DNA of 64,000 nucleotides, taken from Silene latifolia. Its lineage: Eukaryota; Streptophyta; Magnoliopsida; Caryophyllales; Caryophyllaceae. The DNA lies in contig NC_133538.1 in the NCBI RefSeq assembly GCF_048544455.1, forward strand, positions 141,853,922-141,917,921, read 5' to 3'. This document shows, piece after piece, positions 1-10,712 of this stretch. The position numbers were made by a program, and so were the translations under genes. Every line of letters starts with the position of its first letter. Within the stretch, counting starts at the first letter, position 1. The notes below the pieces were generated by a model that saw only the letters and a program-made list of their open reading frames with translations, had not been told where the DNA came from and did not search any database.

Positions 1-151
1 AATATCCGAGACAAGCATCCAAGAATGGTTTTACAACCTTCACCAGTTTCAAACTCAAGATTGACCCCAAATTGAAAGCACCCATATCATGCTTCTCAAC
101 GTTTGTAAATTCATTTGTCCAATCTTTGAGACGATTTTCCAAGGCATCCAT
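1..151 (-). pseudogene. N-terminal fragment of an unrecognised protein, running off the window
   Basis: An ATG at 149-151 on the minus strand opens a frame that stays open to the left edge, about 50 codons. It begins MDALENRLKDW and contains a run of Leu/Val/Lys (LSLKLVKVVKPFLDACLG). I do not recognise it with certainty; the style resembles N-termini of large plant transposon-borne proteins such as those carrying DUF7745, but that is a guess. A TATA-like box lies about 95 bp upstream. The start was chosen because it is the only in-frame ATG before stops. Only the first part is visible, so intactness cannot be judged. Confidence 0.4.
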
Positions 152-245
152 GATTTGTAAATTTTTCTATGTAATAGGAGAGTTTTATATAATAGACGGA
201 AGAAGGACGGAAGAATTATGTGAATAAAAGCTCCCTCGACGTCTA

Positions 246-253
246 TATTTATA
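246..253 (-). promoter_or_regulatory. TATA-like box (TATAAATA on the minus strand)
   Basis: The minus strand reads TATAAATA here, about 95 bp upstream of the ATG at 149-151, a plausible spacing for a plant promoter with a short leader. The sequence just upstream (about 300-360) contains two GC-rich near repeats built on GCTGCGCCTCTTC, which stand out in AT-rich surroundings. Confidence 0.4.
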
Positions 254-1034
254 CTAAAAGCTGTTTCCTAAAATCCGTCAGAACTGGCGAACTGAGGAAA
301 TGACGCAGCACCTGCTGCGCCTCTTCGAAGGGTCGCAGCTCGTGCTGCGCCTCTTCCTCAGAGGATTTTTGTGATTTTTCCGCGTTGGATCTTTCCTAAT
401 TCCTCTTGTAATAATTTCCTATTCCTAATATGCTATTATTTTGGTAATTCCGTCAAATTACCATATTTTATGTTTCGTAATCCTCCATGCACGCTTTTCG
501 AGACAAAATCGACATTTTCGTCAAATAAGCACACTTACCCATTTCATTTTATTTTCTATTTTTTGGGGGGAATCATTTCACTCCCGTTTCACATTTCATT
601 TCAAATTTCACATTTCATTTCAAACTTGTACATTTCTTGTTTTCGTTTTTTTAGGGGGTAGCCCTCCCTACCGTCCAGTCATTTTTTTTAAATTTTTTCG
701 CTCATTTCTGGGCAAGTTTTTGCATTTTTTAGGTCTTTTCTTTGCTTTGCACTAATTTAAGCCATATGTACAATATGTGTTCTATGTGCAGTTTCTATGT
801 AAATTTCGGCAGCATGACGTCGTAAACCGTCATCAACCAAACCTGTTCAAAGCTAACCTGCAGGAGCAAACATACAACCCAGCAGCAAAGGCACTCAGGC
901 CGTCATATATACAACCAAAATGTTATATGTACAACAAACTGGGGGATCTTGCCCAAAAGAAGTCCAAAATGAAGTCCTAAAAATGTGTGCAGTACAGCCG
1001 ACGACAACAACAGAAGCAACAAAAACAAAGACAA
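254..1034. other. Non-coding stretch between two minus-strand gene fragments
   Basis: AT-rich and pyrimidine-rich on the + strand (long T runs around 550-730). Small open frames here show no recognisable domain and I do not annotate them. It contains the GCTGCGCCTCTTC repeat pair at about 312-354. It may be the 3' flank of the split gene ending at 1035 plus the promoter of the fragment at 1-151. Confidence 0.4.
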
Positions 1035-1172
1035 CTACTCCTGGTCACCACCTCGCTCGGTGACCCTGGCCTTGAGAGAGGCAATCTAGGCTCCTCGAAT
1101 CTCCAACTCCCTCAGCAGGAGAGTTGTCTCCTCCTAGGACTGCGCTAGCTCACGCTCCAAGTCGCGCTCCCT
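1035..1172 (-). pseudogene. Last exon of a split minus-strand gene (coiled-coil C-terminus)
   Basis: On the minus strand a good 3' splice site (GTTTGCAG) ends just right of 1172 and the frame runs to a TAG at 1035-1037. The frame is Arg/Glu/Leu-rich (RERDLERELAQS, then TTLLLRELEIRGA), typical of a short coiled coil. It joins in phase to the exon ending at 32094, which now lies on the far side of element B. Two in-frame TAG codons, after AQS and after RGA, would each be CAG with one C-to-T change, so the copy is a pseudogene. The family is not recognised; a transposon-borne plant-mobile-domain type gene is possible. Confidence 0.55.
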
Positions 1173-1222
1173 CTGCAAACGACAATGAAATGCCTCATTT
1201 CAATCATTTCAAATGCAAGAAA

Positions 1223-1227
1223 ACTAC
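1223..1227. repeat. Target-site duplication of element B, left copy (ACTAC)
   Basis: ACTAC directly precedes the TGTTAGG start of the B 5' LTR, and the same five bases follow the end of the B 3' LTR at 32054-32058. A perfect 5-bp duplication is the hallmark of Ty3/gypsy integration. Confidence 0.9.
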
Positions 1228-1540
1228 TGTTAGGCCTAGAAATCCGCAGAAGCCCCTGATCAATATCTCATCTTAACCTGACCATCAGGCTGTCAGGATG
1301 ACAGGCTATCAGGGCACACGAAGATAGGTGCCAGGCCATGGAGAGGACAACGGTCAAAATATCAGGATGATATTAGACCATAAACGTGTATTATAAAAGG
1401 ATTATATACACATCATTGAATGAGAAGATCTTGCAGTAAATTCAGTAATTAAGGGAGGAATATTTAGCAATTATTATAGGCAATAATGGAGAATAATCCG
1501 CATTCAATACAGTATCAGGCAGCCATTTAAGATTGGAGCC
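1228..1540 (+). repeat. Element B 5' LTR, left part
   Basis: This matches 31397-31710 nearly base for base. The LTR is cut at 1540/1541 by element A and resumes at 12450. The uninterrupted 3' LTR has the joined sequence around 31705-31715 (GATTGGAGCTTATATAAGG), which proves the nesting. Confidence 0.9.
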
Positions 1541-3276
1541 TGGTCGGGACTCACTTGGAGCTTAATTTTCGGTTACTTGTCGTTAGGAGAACCTAGACCA
1601 AAATAATATTTATATCTCCACAAACAACTCTACTATTAGTAAAGCGGTAAGTAAAGGTCGGATCCCAAAGGACGGGTATTGAAGTAAGATTTTCGATTTC
1701 AAGTAGCGGTGTCTAGGGGTGTCACAATTTGGGGTTTGAAGTAGAAGATCACTTAAACTAAATAGCAATAAAAGTAAACAAGCAAGATGATTTAAAAGGG
1801 ATTTAAACAATTGATAAAAGGCACTAGGGTGTCATGGGGTCATAGGGGATTCATGGGAATTGATCATACAAACATATTCTTAAATTATAAGCAAGCAATT
1901 ATTGTTGTGATGGATCGAGTTGGTTTATATCTTACAATCCTAGGAAGGTTTGGGTCCCGGAGCCGAATCGATTAGAATGTACAACATCTACAAGTTGACT
2001 TAATCCTCCCTACTCAACTATATGCATGGTCTAATGAGACTCGAGTTGGTTTATGTCTTACAAGTCTCATTGAAAAGGTAAGTGATGGGTAAAAAAATGC
2101 AAGGATTCATAGGCTCGCATTTCATCAAACATAACTTGTGCATAAGTTGAGATCACAACAAGCAAGCAAATAGACTATGAAAACATATTGAATTAAGCAT
2201 GAATCATTCCCCATATTGGTTTCCCTTAATTACCCATTAACCCTAGTTAAAGAAACTACTCACTCATCATCATGGTGAACATGCTAACAGGGTTGTCAAT
2301 CATACCAACAAAGCAAAACATGATGAATAAATGAAGATGATTAACAATAATTAAAAAGGGATTAAGAGAATTATACCTACTAATGATTCCAATAATAAAG
2401 CAAAGAATAATAGAAGTAGTTGAATGAGTGGGAGGTTGTCAATCTCCCAATAATAACCCAAATAATATTCAATTACCCAAAATAAAAGATGAACAAAAGA
2501 GAGATTAAGGAAATGAGATTTGTATTAAGATTTGATTTAAAGTTGATTACAAGATTAAGAAGAGATTAGATTGATATAAACTACACTAGAGATTGATAAG
2601 AAGAACATGATTATCAAATTAGACTAATGGGGTATTTATAGTGGGGATTAGGTACACAAATTAGGGTTTACTAAGGGCTTAAATGACGATTAAGTCCTTG
2701 AGGAATCGCTCCTCTCAAAAGAGATGCCGGTCTCCTTTTTGCCGGCCTTTTCGAAATATGCGCATCCTTCATGGAACAAGAAGAAATCGAAAGTTGCTGT
2801 AACACAATCCGAGCGTCCAAGGCATCGGGAGGAACGGATTTCCTGGCTGCTGGACGAGCGGATTCCTTGGCCGGACACTCGGATTCTGGCCATCTTGGAC
2901 GAGCGGATTCTTTGGCCGGACGCTCGGATTCTGGGCCAGTTTTCTTCTTTTCTTCTTTTCTTCCTCCTTCTTCCAATAATCCTCGGGGATCTTGTCGGAG
3001 ATGCAAGGATCTTTCCTCATCATTGCCCATCTACTATAATATGTACAAAGGCCTTCTAGTCTTGTCATCTCTTTGATGCTTGGTCATTGAATTCAATCAA
3101 TTTAGCTCTATTTTGCCATGAAAATGCAAGGTTTGCTCTCCTTTCCTACCAAGGGAATAAAACCTCAAAGAATATGCAAAACAAAGGACTAAAGATAATA
3201 AATGACCTAAATATGCACTAAAAAGCATGGGAACAAGACTAATTCGGGGACTAAATATGCTCAAATAATGGTCACA
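1541..3276 (-). repeat. Element A 3' LTR (minus orientation)
   Basis: This is near-identical to 10713-12449 and related to the D LTR at 32607-34368. A TATA box lies at 2633-2640. A cluster of short GC-rich motifs (GACGAGCGGATTCC and its partner GACGCTCGGATTC) lies at about 2810-2935, upstream of the TATA box in element orientation and so within U3. The internal edge at 3277 is preceded, on the minus strand, by a G-rich stretch (GGTTTGGGGATATTTGA) that may be the polypurine primer. Confidence 0.85.
2633..2640 (-). promoter_or_regulatory. TATA box of element A 3' LTR
   Basis: TATAAATA on the minus strand within CCCCACTATAAATACCCC. The same box is present at 11807-11814 in the other LTR and at 33268-33275 in element D, so it is conserved in this LTR family. 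Confidence 0.7.
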
Positions 3277-5257
3277 TCAAATATCCCCAAACCGAACCTT
3301 TGCTCGTCCCGAGTAAAGAGGTGACAAAGACTAGGACCGTTATTTAAACTAACCTAATAGCATAGCCGATATGAGACAATTAGCGGGTCTCCTTGCGCCC
3401 CTTCAACTCACAACAAGACAACCATGAGGTAGGATGCCTTCTTGCAAGGCAAGGTGGGTCTTGCCAAAATGGCGACACATCCAAACATTAAAGCACACAA
3501 AATCAAGTAATGGACGCATCTTCAAAAGAATAGCCACTTTCCTCATCTAAGTGGCGGAAATTATCTAAAGGGGAAGCAATTCAAGGGTACACACTCCTTC
3601 ATAGATGCAATTTCTTCAAACTACTAAGCCTAGAAAGATACCAATAAATCACCTCCAAATTGTGTCAAGCTAGGGTACCTTTGTCCTCAATCATTAAATG
3701 CTTTTGTCAAGAATAGACTCCTTATGGTGTTAGAAACACTGGAGAATCGCGGAATTCCCCTTCTTGCCTAAACAAGAAGAAGGGTCGTCCCCTCTCTACC
3801 AAGCACAAAAGTGGATACGATGGATAAAGGGATCGATAGTATTTGAGTTTCATTTGGGAGTTTGCTTTTGTTGTTGTTTTTCCCCCCAATTTCTTGTGGC
3901 ATATAACATTTGAGAACACTTTCTTTTGCCATTTCTTTTGATGTGTGGCATTTCAATACTTGACAACTTTCAACTTTTTGCATTTTTCTTTTGAACATTT
4001 TCAAAGTCACACCAATTAGTAACGAGGGTGGCTTATATTTCAAGCATAGGAGTTTTCATTTTTGTTACTCCTCTTTTCTTTTGATACAATTGCAAACTTT
4101 TTCTTTTCTTTTCTGTTCATTTCTTGAACTCAAATTTTTGAACAATTTCTTTTTGTCCCCATTCCCTTTGATGACAAAATATGGTAGAACATGGATGAAT
4201 GATGGTTGCATGGTTTCAAGGGTCACCTTGGAATAAATGGTAGCCAAGGATTTATCACACCACAAGGTACTCTTAACTAGGCCTTAATCCATGGGTCAAA
4301 GGATACTAGCATGACACATCCTAGGGTGTATTACAAGTATTCTAACAAGAGAAGTCTTAAGAAGAAAAAGCATCTACTAGGGCCTATATACACTTGTCAA
4401 GCTTCCCAAGTAGACGGTTTCGCAAACTTTTCTAACATGCAAACTACATGCCATGATGCAACTAACATATATACAACCTAATGCTTATGATTCTACCAAC
4501 TAATATGCCAAATAATCTAAATGCAAGTCTTAAATTCACATTATTTATACCGTATCAATCAAAATAAAGCCACATAGTCATTAACATAAAGAGGAAAAAG
4601 GAGATTGGAAAGATCATACCATGCGGTCTTCAATATCCTCATGTCTTGGATGTGGCGTAGTCGATCAATGTGAACAAGGATAGACAAATATAATATATAC
4701 AAAACAATATATACAAGACTACACTACAAAGGAAATGAACATATTTTTGTATTTTTCAATTTTTTTCAATTTTTCAAATTTTTTTGATTTTTTTGATTTT
4801 TGAATAAAAGTCAAGTTAGAATTTCCCATCCGCACACTAGTATGGGCATTGTCCTCAATGGCCAATATGATAGGAAATTATGCAAGCATAATGCATGATT
4901 TTTAAACTAAATGTAAGCTATACTAAGCTACACTACATGATACATGGGTTTTTGTTATGGCGGAGAGCGTAATTTAGATTACCTCCCGATGCGTATGCAT
5001 GTAATTCCCCAAACCAAAATAGACATTATTTCTAATGTCTTAAATTTCGGGCTAGTTCATGCACACGAAATGCAATGCATGAAACTATAAATTGTCATTT
5101 TGGATTTTTCATGTGGGAACAATAAAAAGAACACCTTAATGGAGCCAAGGTGTTAGTTCTCCATGTTGCTAGGACTCCACAACACTATGATCAAGATAAA
5201 ATAAAGAAAATAAAAGAAGTAGACAAACCATAACAGTGTAGGAGCCTCCGAGGTTTG
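3277..5257 (-). other. Element A 3' non-coding region
   Basis: Downstream (element orientation) of the ATHILA ORF-1-like gene there is almost 2 kb without a credible coding frame. Several short frames are spurious. A T-rich block at 4743-4803 on the + strand is an A-rich tract in the element transcript. Long 3' non-coding stretches are usual in Athila elements. Confidence 0.6.
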
Positions 5258-6833
5258 CTAATCCTCCATCATATCATCATTATCATCATTTTCCTCCATA
5301 GAAGTGGAATCATCTCCACTCCCACTTTCGCTTTCTTGATCTTCCTCACTTTCTTCTCCTTCCTCATCTTGAGCTTCTTCTTCTTCAACATTCTCTTGAA
5401 CCTCTTGTTCTTCACCTACCTCTTCATCACCACCCTCATCATCGACAACTTCATCATCAACATCCTCCTCTCCACCCGGTCTTTCACCACTAGATGTGCT
5501 TGGAAAGAAAACCTCCCTATCCGCCCAATTAGGTAAAGGACATGATGGATCAAGTAGTCCTTGCCTAGATAAATGAAGGAGGGGCGGATATTGGGCCTTG
5601 TAGGCATCCACTCGATCATTATAGGCTTGTTGGTGCATTTCTCTCATGAGTAGGGTCAAGTAATCATTTCCTATTTCAACATCCTTGGGTTTGAACTCTT
5701 GATATTTGAATGGGTAAGGTGGTGTGACAATGGAAGAGGATGGCTCTTCAATCTCGCCTCTTTGTTGATGAATGATATACTAGACTTCCTTGGAGAGTGG
5801 AATAAGGTAGTTTGTTCGGTGAACACTCAATCGACAAATCTTTGAAGGCAAGGTGAAGGATATAGCATCATTGGTTAGCCACCCATAGTGGGTGTCAAGA
5901 GGATCATGCTTGACCCACTTAAACTTGTTAATCATGGCGTCCATATCAATGAGATGGCCTCCTTTGACCGCCACATAAGTTTTGTCTTTGTTGAAGTTTG
6001 GGTGAAAGTGCTTGGCCAAAAAGGTAACTAGTCCTCCATTCACAATAAAATCGGTGCCTTCTTTACCACAATCGACATTAAGCCATCTTTCAACCAAAAG
6101 TCTTAGAGCATTATATGGCTTACTATGCTTCCTTCCTATGTTCAAGGCCGACTCAAGTAGAACAAAATCGAGCTTGGTAAGATGATTAGTGCCATTTCTT
6201 GCTATCAAAGTATTTCCAATGACCTTGTGCCACACTCTAATGCCCGGATGGTGGACTAATAGAGCACGACAAGCATGAAAGCTCACAAATTTCTTTCCGG
6301 AAATTGCCTCCCAAAGAGGAGCGAGGTCATACTTTTCGGGGATCTTATGATAGTACGGGGCATCACTAAGGCCTAATATCTTACTCAAAACATCAAAGGT
6401 GATGCGTCTATTCACATTTGCAAGACGAAACTTATGAATTCCAAGGTGAGGGAGGGGTATGTCAATTCTCTCATGGTAAACAATTTACCCAATCCCATGG
6501 CCTCAAAGAAGGCTTTGGTTTGCTCAAGAACACCCAACTTTGTCAAGGCATTTTCACAAATAAATTTTGTAGGCATAATGGTCTTCTTAGCAAAATGGAC
6601 AAATTTATTCCTATGAGAATCGGAAGTGAAAATTACCTCCGGATAGTCGGATAATTGAGCAATAACCGGAGTTGTTGATGTTGTTGCTTCCATGGGGGAT
6701 CTTGTTGTTGAATTTCCAAATTTGCATTAGAAAGTACCAAAGCCTTTGAAGCTTTCTTTGCTTGAAGAAGTTGTTGCCTTTTTGAGAGTGTCTTTGCTTT
6801 GAGTGCCTTTGTTGCTCCTTTAGTTCTTGCCAT
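5258..6833 (-). pseudogene. ATHILA ORF-1-like gene (broken)
   Basis: Reading leftward, the gene opens with a basic N-terminus (MARTKGATKALKAKTLSKRQ), passes through a globular part containing DVLSKILGLSDAPYYHKIP and LVHHPGIRVWHKVIGNTL, and ends in a long acidic tail (Glu/Asp runs at about 5260-5460). This architecture fits the ATHILA ORF-1 family of plant Athila elements, a protein of unknown role that may bind nucleic acid or serve as a structural partner. Frameshifts lie near 6690 and 6440, and a single TAG at 5780-5782 interrupts an otherwise continuous frame from 6415 to 5258. It lies 3' of gag-protease, where autonomous relatives would also have pol. Confidence 0.65.
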
Positions 6834-7752
6834 TTTTTATTACACTAAAGAAAGATTGAAATCTCCAATTTTTAGCTATGCTCAAATCGATTCAAGATGA
6901 AAGGATGTTGCTTTGTATCTCAAAAATCGATTCAAAAGTTGAAGATTTTGATGTTTGAATCAATTGATTTTGTAAAAGGAGTGATTAGTTTTTGTTGTGA
7001 GGAAGTTTTGATTTGATTTTGTTGAATTTAGTTGAGGAAATCTTGTTTTTAGTGATGGAGAGGATGAGGGTTTTGGGGTTTATGGGTAGTGTTTGAATGT
7101 TGAAATAATGAAATGAATGAGGGAAGGGGGTTTAAAATACCCGAAATTTTCAAAGCAGCAGGGGAAGACGAGCGGCTGGGGGCACGAGACGCGCGAATTC
7201 TGCATAAATAAGCTTCAGAAAAACTCGCTACAATACGAGCGTCTTTCTGGGAAGACGAGCGGATTCTCAAATGTGGGACGAGCGTCCAGAATCAGACGAG
7301 TGTCTTCTGTTACAGGAACTTTTCTTAAAGTGTTGCAGCAAAAAGACGAGCGGATTCTCCTTAAGACGCTCGGATTCTTGCAAGACGAGCGGATTACCCA
7401 TTAAGCCGCTCGGATTCTTCTTGGACAACACGAATTCAGGTTCATCCGTGCACTGCATAACCCGTTTTATTTCCATTCTTCAAATCTCGTGTTCTTCATT
7501 GTAGGGGCACTACAAAGGCATGAATAGCCTAAGCAATTTCTATCCCCACACTAAGTTAAAACACTACACGTCAATAAAATCATTAGTCCCTCCCTCACTT
7601 CTGTCAAAAATGATGAATATCTTGATCAAGGCACAAAAATCCAAGAATGACAAAAATGCAATGTAAAAATCAAAATGCAAGTTAGGGAGTTAGAATATTT
7701 ACAAATGGTGGTTTGGAGAGGACTCCACCAAACTCTCATCCTTAGTGAGATG
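6834..7752 (-). other. Element A internal non-coding spacer
   Basis: No credible coding frame. It holds the short-motif array at 7170-7430 (separate entry) and is the leader of the ATHILA ORF-1-like gene. In element orientation it follows the small ORF ending at 7753, in the place where pol would be expected to end. Confidence 0.5.
7170..7430. repeat. Array of GACGAGCGGATT / CGCTCGGATTC short motifs
   Basis: At least eight copies of a 10-13 bp motif occur in both orientations, e.g. GACGAGCGGATTCTC near 7254, GACGCTCGGATTC near 7366 and GACGAGCGGATTACC near 7384. The same motif family recurs in the U3 part of the A and D LTRs. Spacing is irregular, so this is an interspersed cluster rather than a tandem satellite. 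Confidence 0.7.
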
Positions 7753-8043
7753 TCATGGGGGCATGTTCAAGGCGTTGTTGATATTATTGAACACCTTGAA
7801 GAAGTAGTCGAAAGCTTGTTCATTGTCATGATAAAGATCCTCAATAGATCTTTGCACTTGTTGTTCTCCATGATGGTCTTGATCGATAGCGTTGCCAATA
7901 TAGGGATTGAAAATCCCTTCAAACTCATCATCCCAAAGACAACAAACTTCGTCTACTTGATCATTAAAAAACTCTTGAGTTGATAGAGACAACTCTCCTC
8001 CTTTTTTGTTTTGGCCAACGAGGCCATCCTCTTCACTTGTCAT
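7753..8043 (-). pseudogene. Small acidic ORF after gag-protease in element A (unrecognised)
   Basis: A frame of 96 codons starts at 8043, overlapping the gag-protease stop by four bases (ATGA). It is rich in Asp/Glu/Asn (EFFNDQVDEVCCLWDDEFEG) with no domain I recognise. It occupies the place where RT should begin in an autonomous Athila. It may be a residue of the region left after pol was lost, or a translated extension kept by the non-autonomous family. Confidence 0.4.
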
Positions 8044-10571
8044 GGGTGAGCTTTAATTTTCAAGCTCCCTTTGTTGCTATTCTCTTGCTCTTTTGATGGA
8101 GCATCATCGACTTTCTTCTTCCATTGAAATTCCGACTTCTTCCTTTCATCCTTCCGGCTATAGTGATCAACCATAAAGCATGGTTCATGCAAACGGGGAG
8201 TTCTCATGGTCTTATCAAGATTGAAAGTTATGCTTTCGTCTCCCACTTCTAGAGTAAGCTCTCCACGCTTCACATCTATCACCGCACCCGCGGTGTGCAA
8301 GAAAGGTCTACCCCTAGAATGATCAGAATATTGGAGTCTTCTTCCATGTCAACAATGACAAAGTCCACCGGGATGAAAAACTTCCCAACTCTTACGGGAA
8401 CATCTTCCCATATCCCTAACGGTGTCTTCGTCGATCTATCGGCCATTTGGAGTGTGATGTTGGTATATTTAAGCTCTCCCATCCCTAACCTTTTACTCAC
8501 CGAATACGGTATAACACTCACACTAGCCCTTAAATCACATAAGGCCTTGTTAATCGTGGTGTCGCCAATGGTACACGGTATAGAGAAGCTTCCCGGATCT
8601 TTAAGTTTCGGAGGTGAAATCCCTTGAAGGATTGCACTACTCACCTTAGTGAAGACGATAATTTCAAGCTTCTGGATTGACTTCTTTTTCGTAAGGATGT
8701 CCTTCATGTACTTTGCATAGGCCGGCACGTGATTGATTAGTTCTGTGAAAGGAATCGAGACTTCCAAGTTTTTGACAATTTCCATAAATTTCCCAAGTTG
8801 GTCATGAAATTTGGGCTTAGCTTGACGACTTGGAAAAGGAAGTCTAATCACAATGGGTTCCTTCTCCTTGGCCTTGTATTCACTTTTCTTTAAAACTTCT
8901 TCTTTTGTTGGTTTTCCTTCCTTGGAGTTTTGCACAACTTCTTCGTTGTCAATAGCTTCCACAACTTCATCCTCAACTTGCTTCTTTGGTCCTTCATATC
9001 TCGTACCACTCCTCAAGTTGATGGCACTAACCGTTTCATGTCTTGGGGGATTACTTTGAGGTGGTAATTGCCCCTTTTGCCTTTGTGAGCTTGAAGATGC
9101 TAGTTGGGTCAATTGAGTTTCCAACATTTTTGTGTGGGCTAAGATGTTGTTGATGGTGATTTCCTTTGCTTGACTATCCTTTTGCATTTGAGTGAAAAAC
9201 TCTTGTTGATTCTTTTGCATTTGGAGGACCGCTTTTTGAACATCAAAACCTTGGTCATTTTATTTGTTGATTGTATGGAGTTTGGTGTTGGTAACCTTGG
9301 TTTTGGTTGTAAAATGGTCTTTGGTTTTGGTTTCTCATGGGTGGTGGGGTGTATTTTGGTTGAGGGTTTTGAACATTTTGGCTTTTGTATGAGAATTTGG
9401 GTTGAATTTGGTGTTTTCATTGTAATAATTGGAATAAGGGGTACCACTCTTGTATGCTTGAAAAGCATTCACTTGTTCATTTGTTCCCCTACACTCACTT
9501 TGGTCATGTCCCAAAGTTCCACAATTCTCACATATCTCACTCGAGATTGATGAAGATGCCGTCATGGCATTAACATGATGCTTTGGTGATTTTGAGGCTT
9601 CTTCAAGTTTAGCCATAGCCTTTTAGAACTTCAAGTTGATGGTATCAATGTGAGCACTAAGTTGAGCGCCCAATTGAGTAATAGAGTCCACTTCATTCTT
9701 TCCTCCTCTAGTAGCCTTGCGAGGTCTACTATATTGTGAATTATGGACCGCCATTTCCTCAATCTTTTTCCAAGTTTGATTATCTTCAACTTCGGTGAAC
9801 ATACCATTCGATCCCATGTTGAGAATGTTTCTTGAGTCTTAATAAAGACCGTTCCAAAATTATTAAACCAAGAACCACTCACTAAGTCCATGATGAGGAC
9901 ATGAGCGACAAATTCCTTTGAACCGCTCCCAAGCTTCATACAAAGATTCTTCATCCCTTTGCTTAAAACCCGTAATTTGAACTCTTAGCATGTTAGTCTT
10001 TTCCGGAGAGTAGAACTTTTTGTAGAAAGATAGAGCCAACTTCTTCCAAGAGTCAATTCCAAGAGTAGCCTTATCAAGGCCTTTCAACCATTGTTTTGCG
10101 GTGCCGATTTGATAAAAAGGAAATAACACCCATCGAATTTGGTATTGAGTTACACCGGTTTGTCAAATCGCATCACAATAGTCACAAAAAGTCTCCATGT
10201 GAGAATGAGGGTCTTCACTAGGCATCCCCCCCAAATTGGCTTCTTTCGACTAATTGGATAAATGCGGATTTGGCAATGAAGTTTCCGGTTAAGTGTTGTG
10301 GTGTAGGAGTACCATTGGGTAGGTTCTCCTTGGTTGGTACGGAATGTGATGAAAATTTAGGCATTGTGGGTTGATTTTGTGTTGGATTTTGTGTTGGGTT
10401 CTCCTCACCTTCTCTTGCAAAAGGGTTGACGAACTCAATAGTATTTGGTTGAATATCTACAACCTCACCAATACCTCTCAAAGTACCTCTAGCAAGTCTT
10501 CTATTGTTTTTCAAAGTCCTTTCAATTTCGTGATTAATGGGTAACAAGTTACCTTGTGATCTTCTAGACAT
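8040..10571 (-). pseudogene. gag: Element A gag-protease polyprotein (broken)
   Basis: The start is taken at MSRRSQ (ATG 10569-10571), the same start as in element D. In order there is a gag capsid region (GTAKQWLKGLDKATLG, then KEFVAH/RSCPHHG around 9890-10120), a CCHC zinc knuckle (CENCGTLGHDQSEC, about 9490-9540), a Gln-rich coiled stretch, and a retropepsin-like domain (ALCDLRASVSVIPYSVSKRLG; relatives have LCDLGA, so the active-site Gly is Arg here). It ends at 8040 shortly after the protease flap region. A run of seven C at about 10225-10231 (six in element D) causes a frameshift. Stops occur near 10155 (TGA) and 9623 (TAA). It would package element RNA into virus-like particles if intact. 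Confidence 0.8.
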
Positions 10572-10690
10572 GCAAAATATCAAACAACTCGAAAATAATT
10601 AGAACAAACCTTGAGGAGTTTTACTTCCCCAAAGGCAAAGAAAGACACAACTAATAACAATCTAAGAAAATCTAAATCAAGTTAACACCG

Positions 10691-10708
10691 TCCCCGGCAA
10701 CGACGCCA
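10691..10708 (-). other. Primer binding site of element A (tRNA-Asp type)
   Basis: The minus strand reads TGGCGTCGTTGCCGGGGA, one mismatch from the complement of the plant tRNA-Asp 3' end. It lies four bases inside the 5' LTR edge at 10713. The D element has the perfect version at 34374-34391. tRNA-Asp priming is known for Athila-type elements. Confidence 0.8.
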
Positions 10709-10712
10709 TTTT

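Noticed and set aside
371..980. Plus-strand open frames of 67-104 codons
   Set aside because: Phe/Ser-rich, low-complexity translations from T-rich DNA, no domain and no splice context; the real coding signals here are on the minus strand.
1536..1545. A perfect target duplication for element A
   Set aside because: Left GGAGC and right ATAGC match at three of five bases only, and extra bases lie at both edges; I report it as imperfect.
2671..3076. Overlapping frames on both strands within the A LTR, and their twins at 11864-12394 and 32860-33225
   Set aside because: They arise because the short GC-rich motif array is open in several frames; they sit in LTRs around the U3 region and differ between copies.
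5255..5536. Plus-strand hydrophobic frame resembling a membrane protein
   Set aside because: It is the reverse complement of the Glu/Asp-rich tail of the ATHILA ORF-1-like gene; GAA/GAG runs read as Phe/Leu on the other strand.
7170..7430. Tandem satellite
   Set aside because: No constant period; motifs occur in both orientations with unequal spacing.
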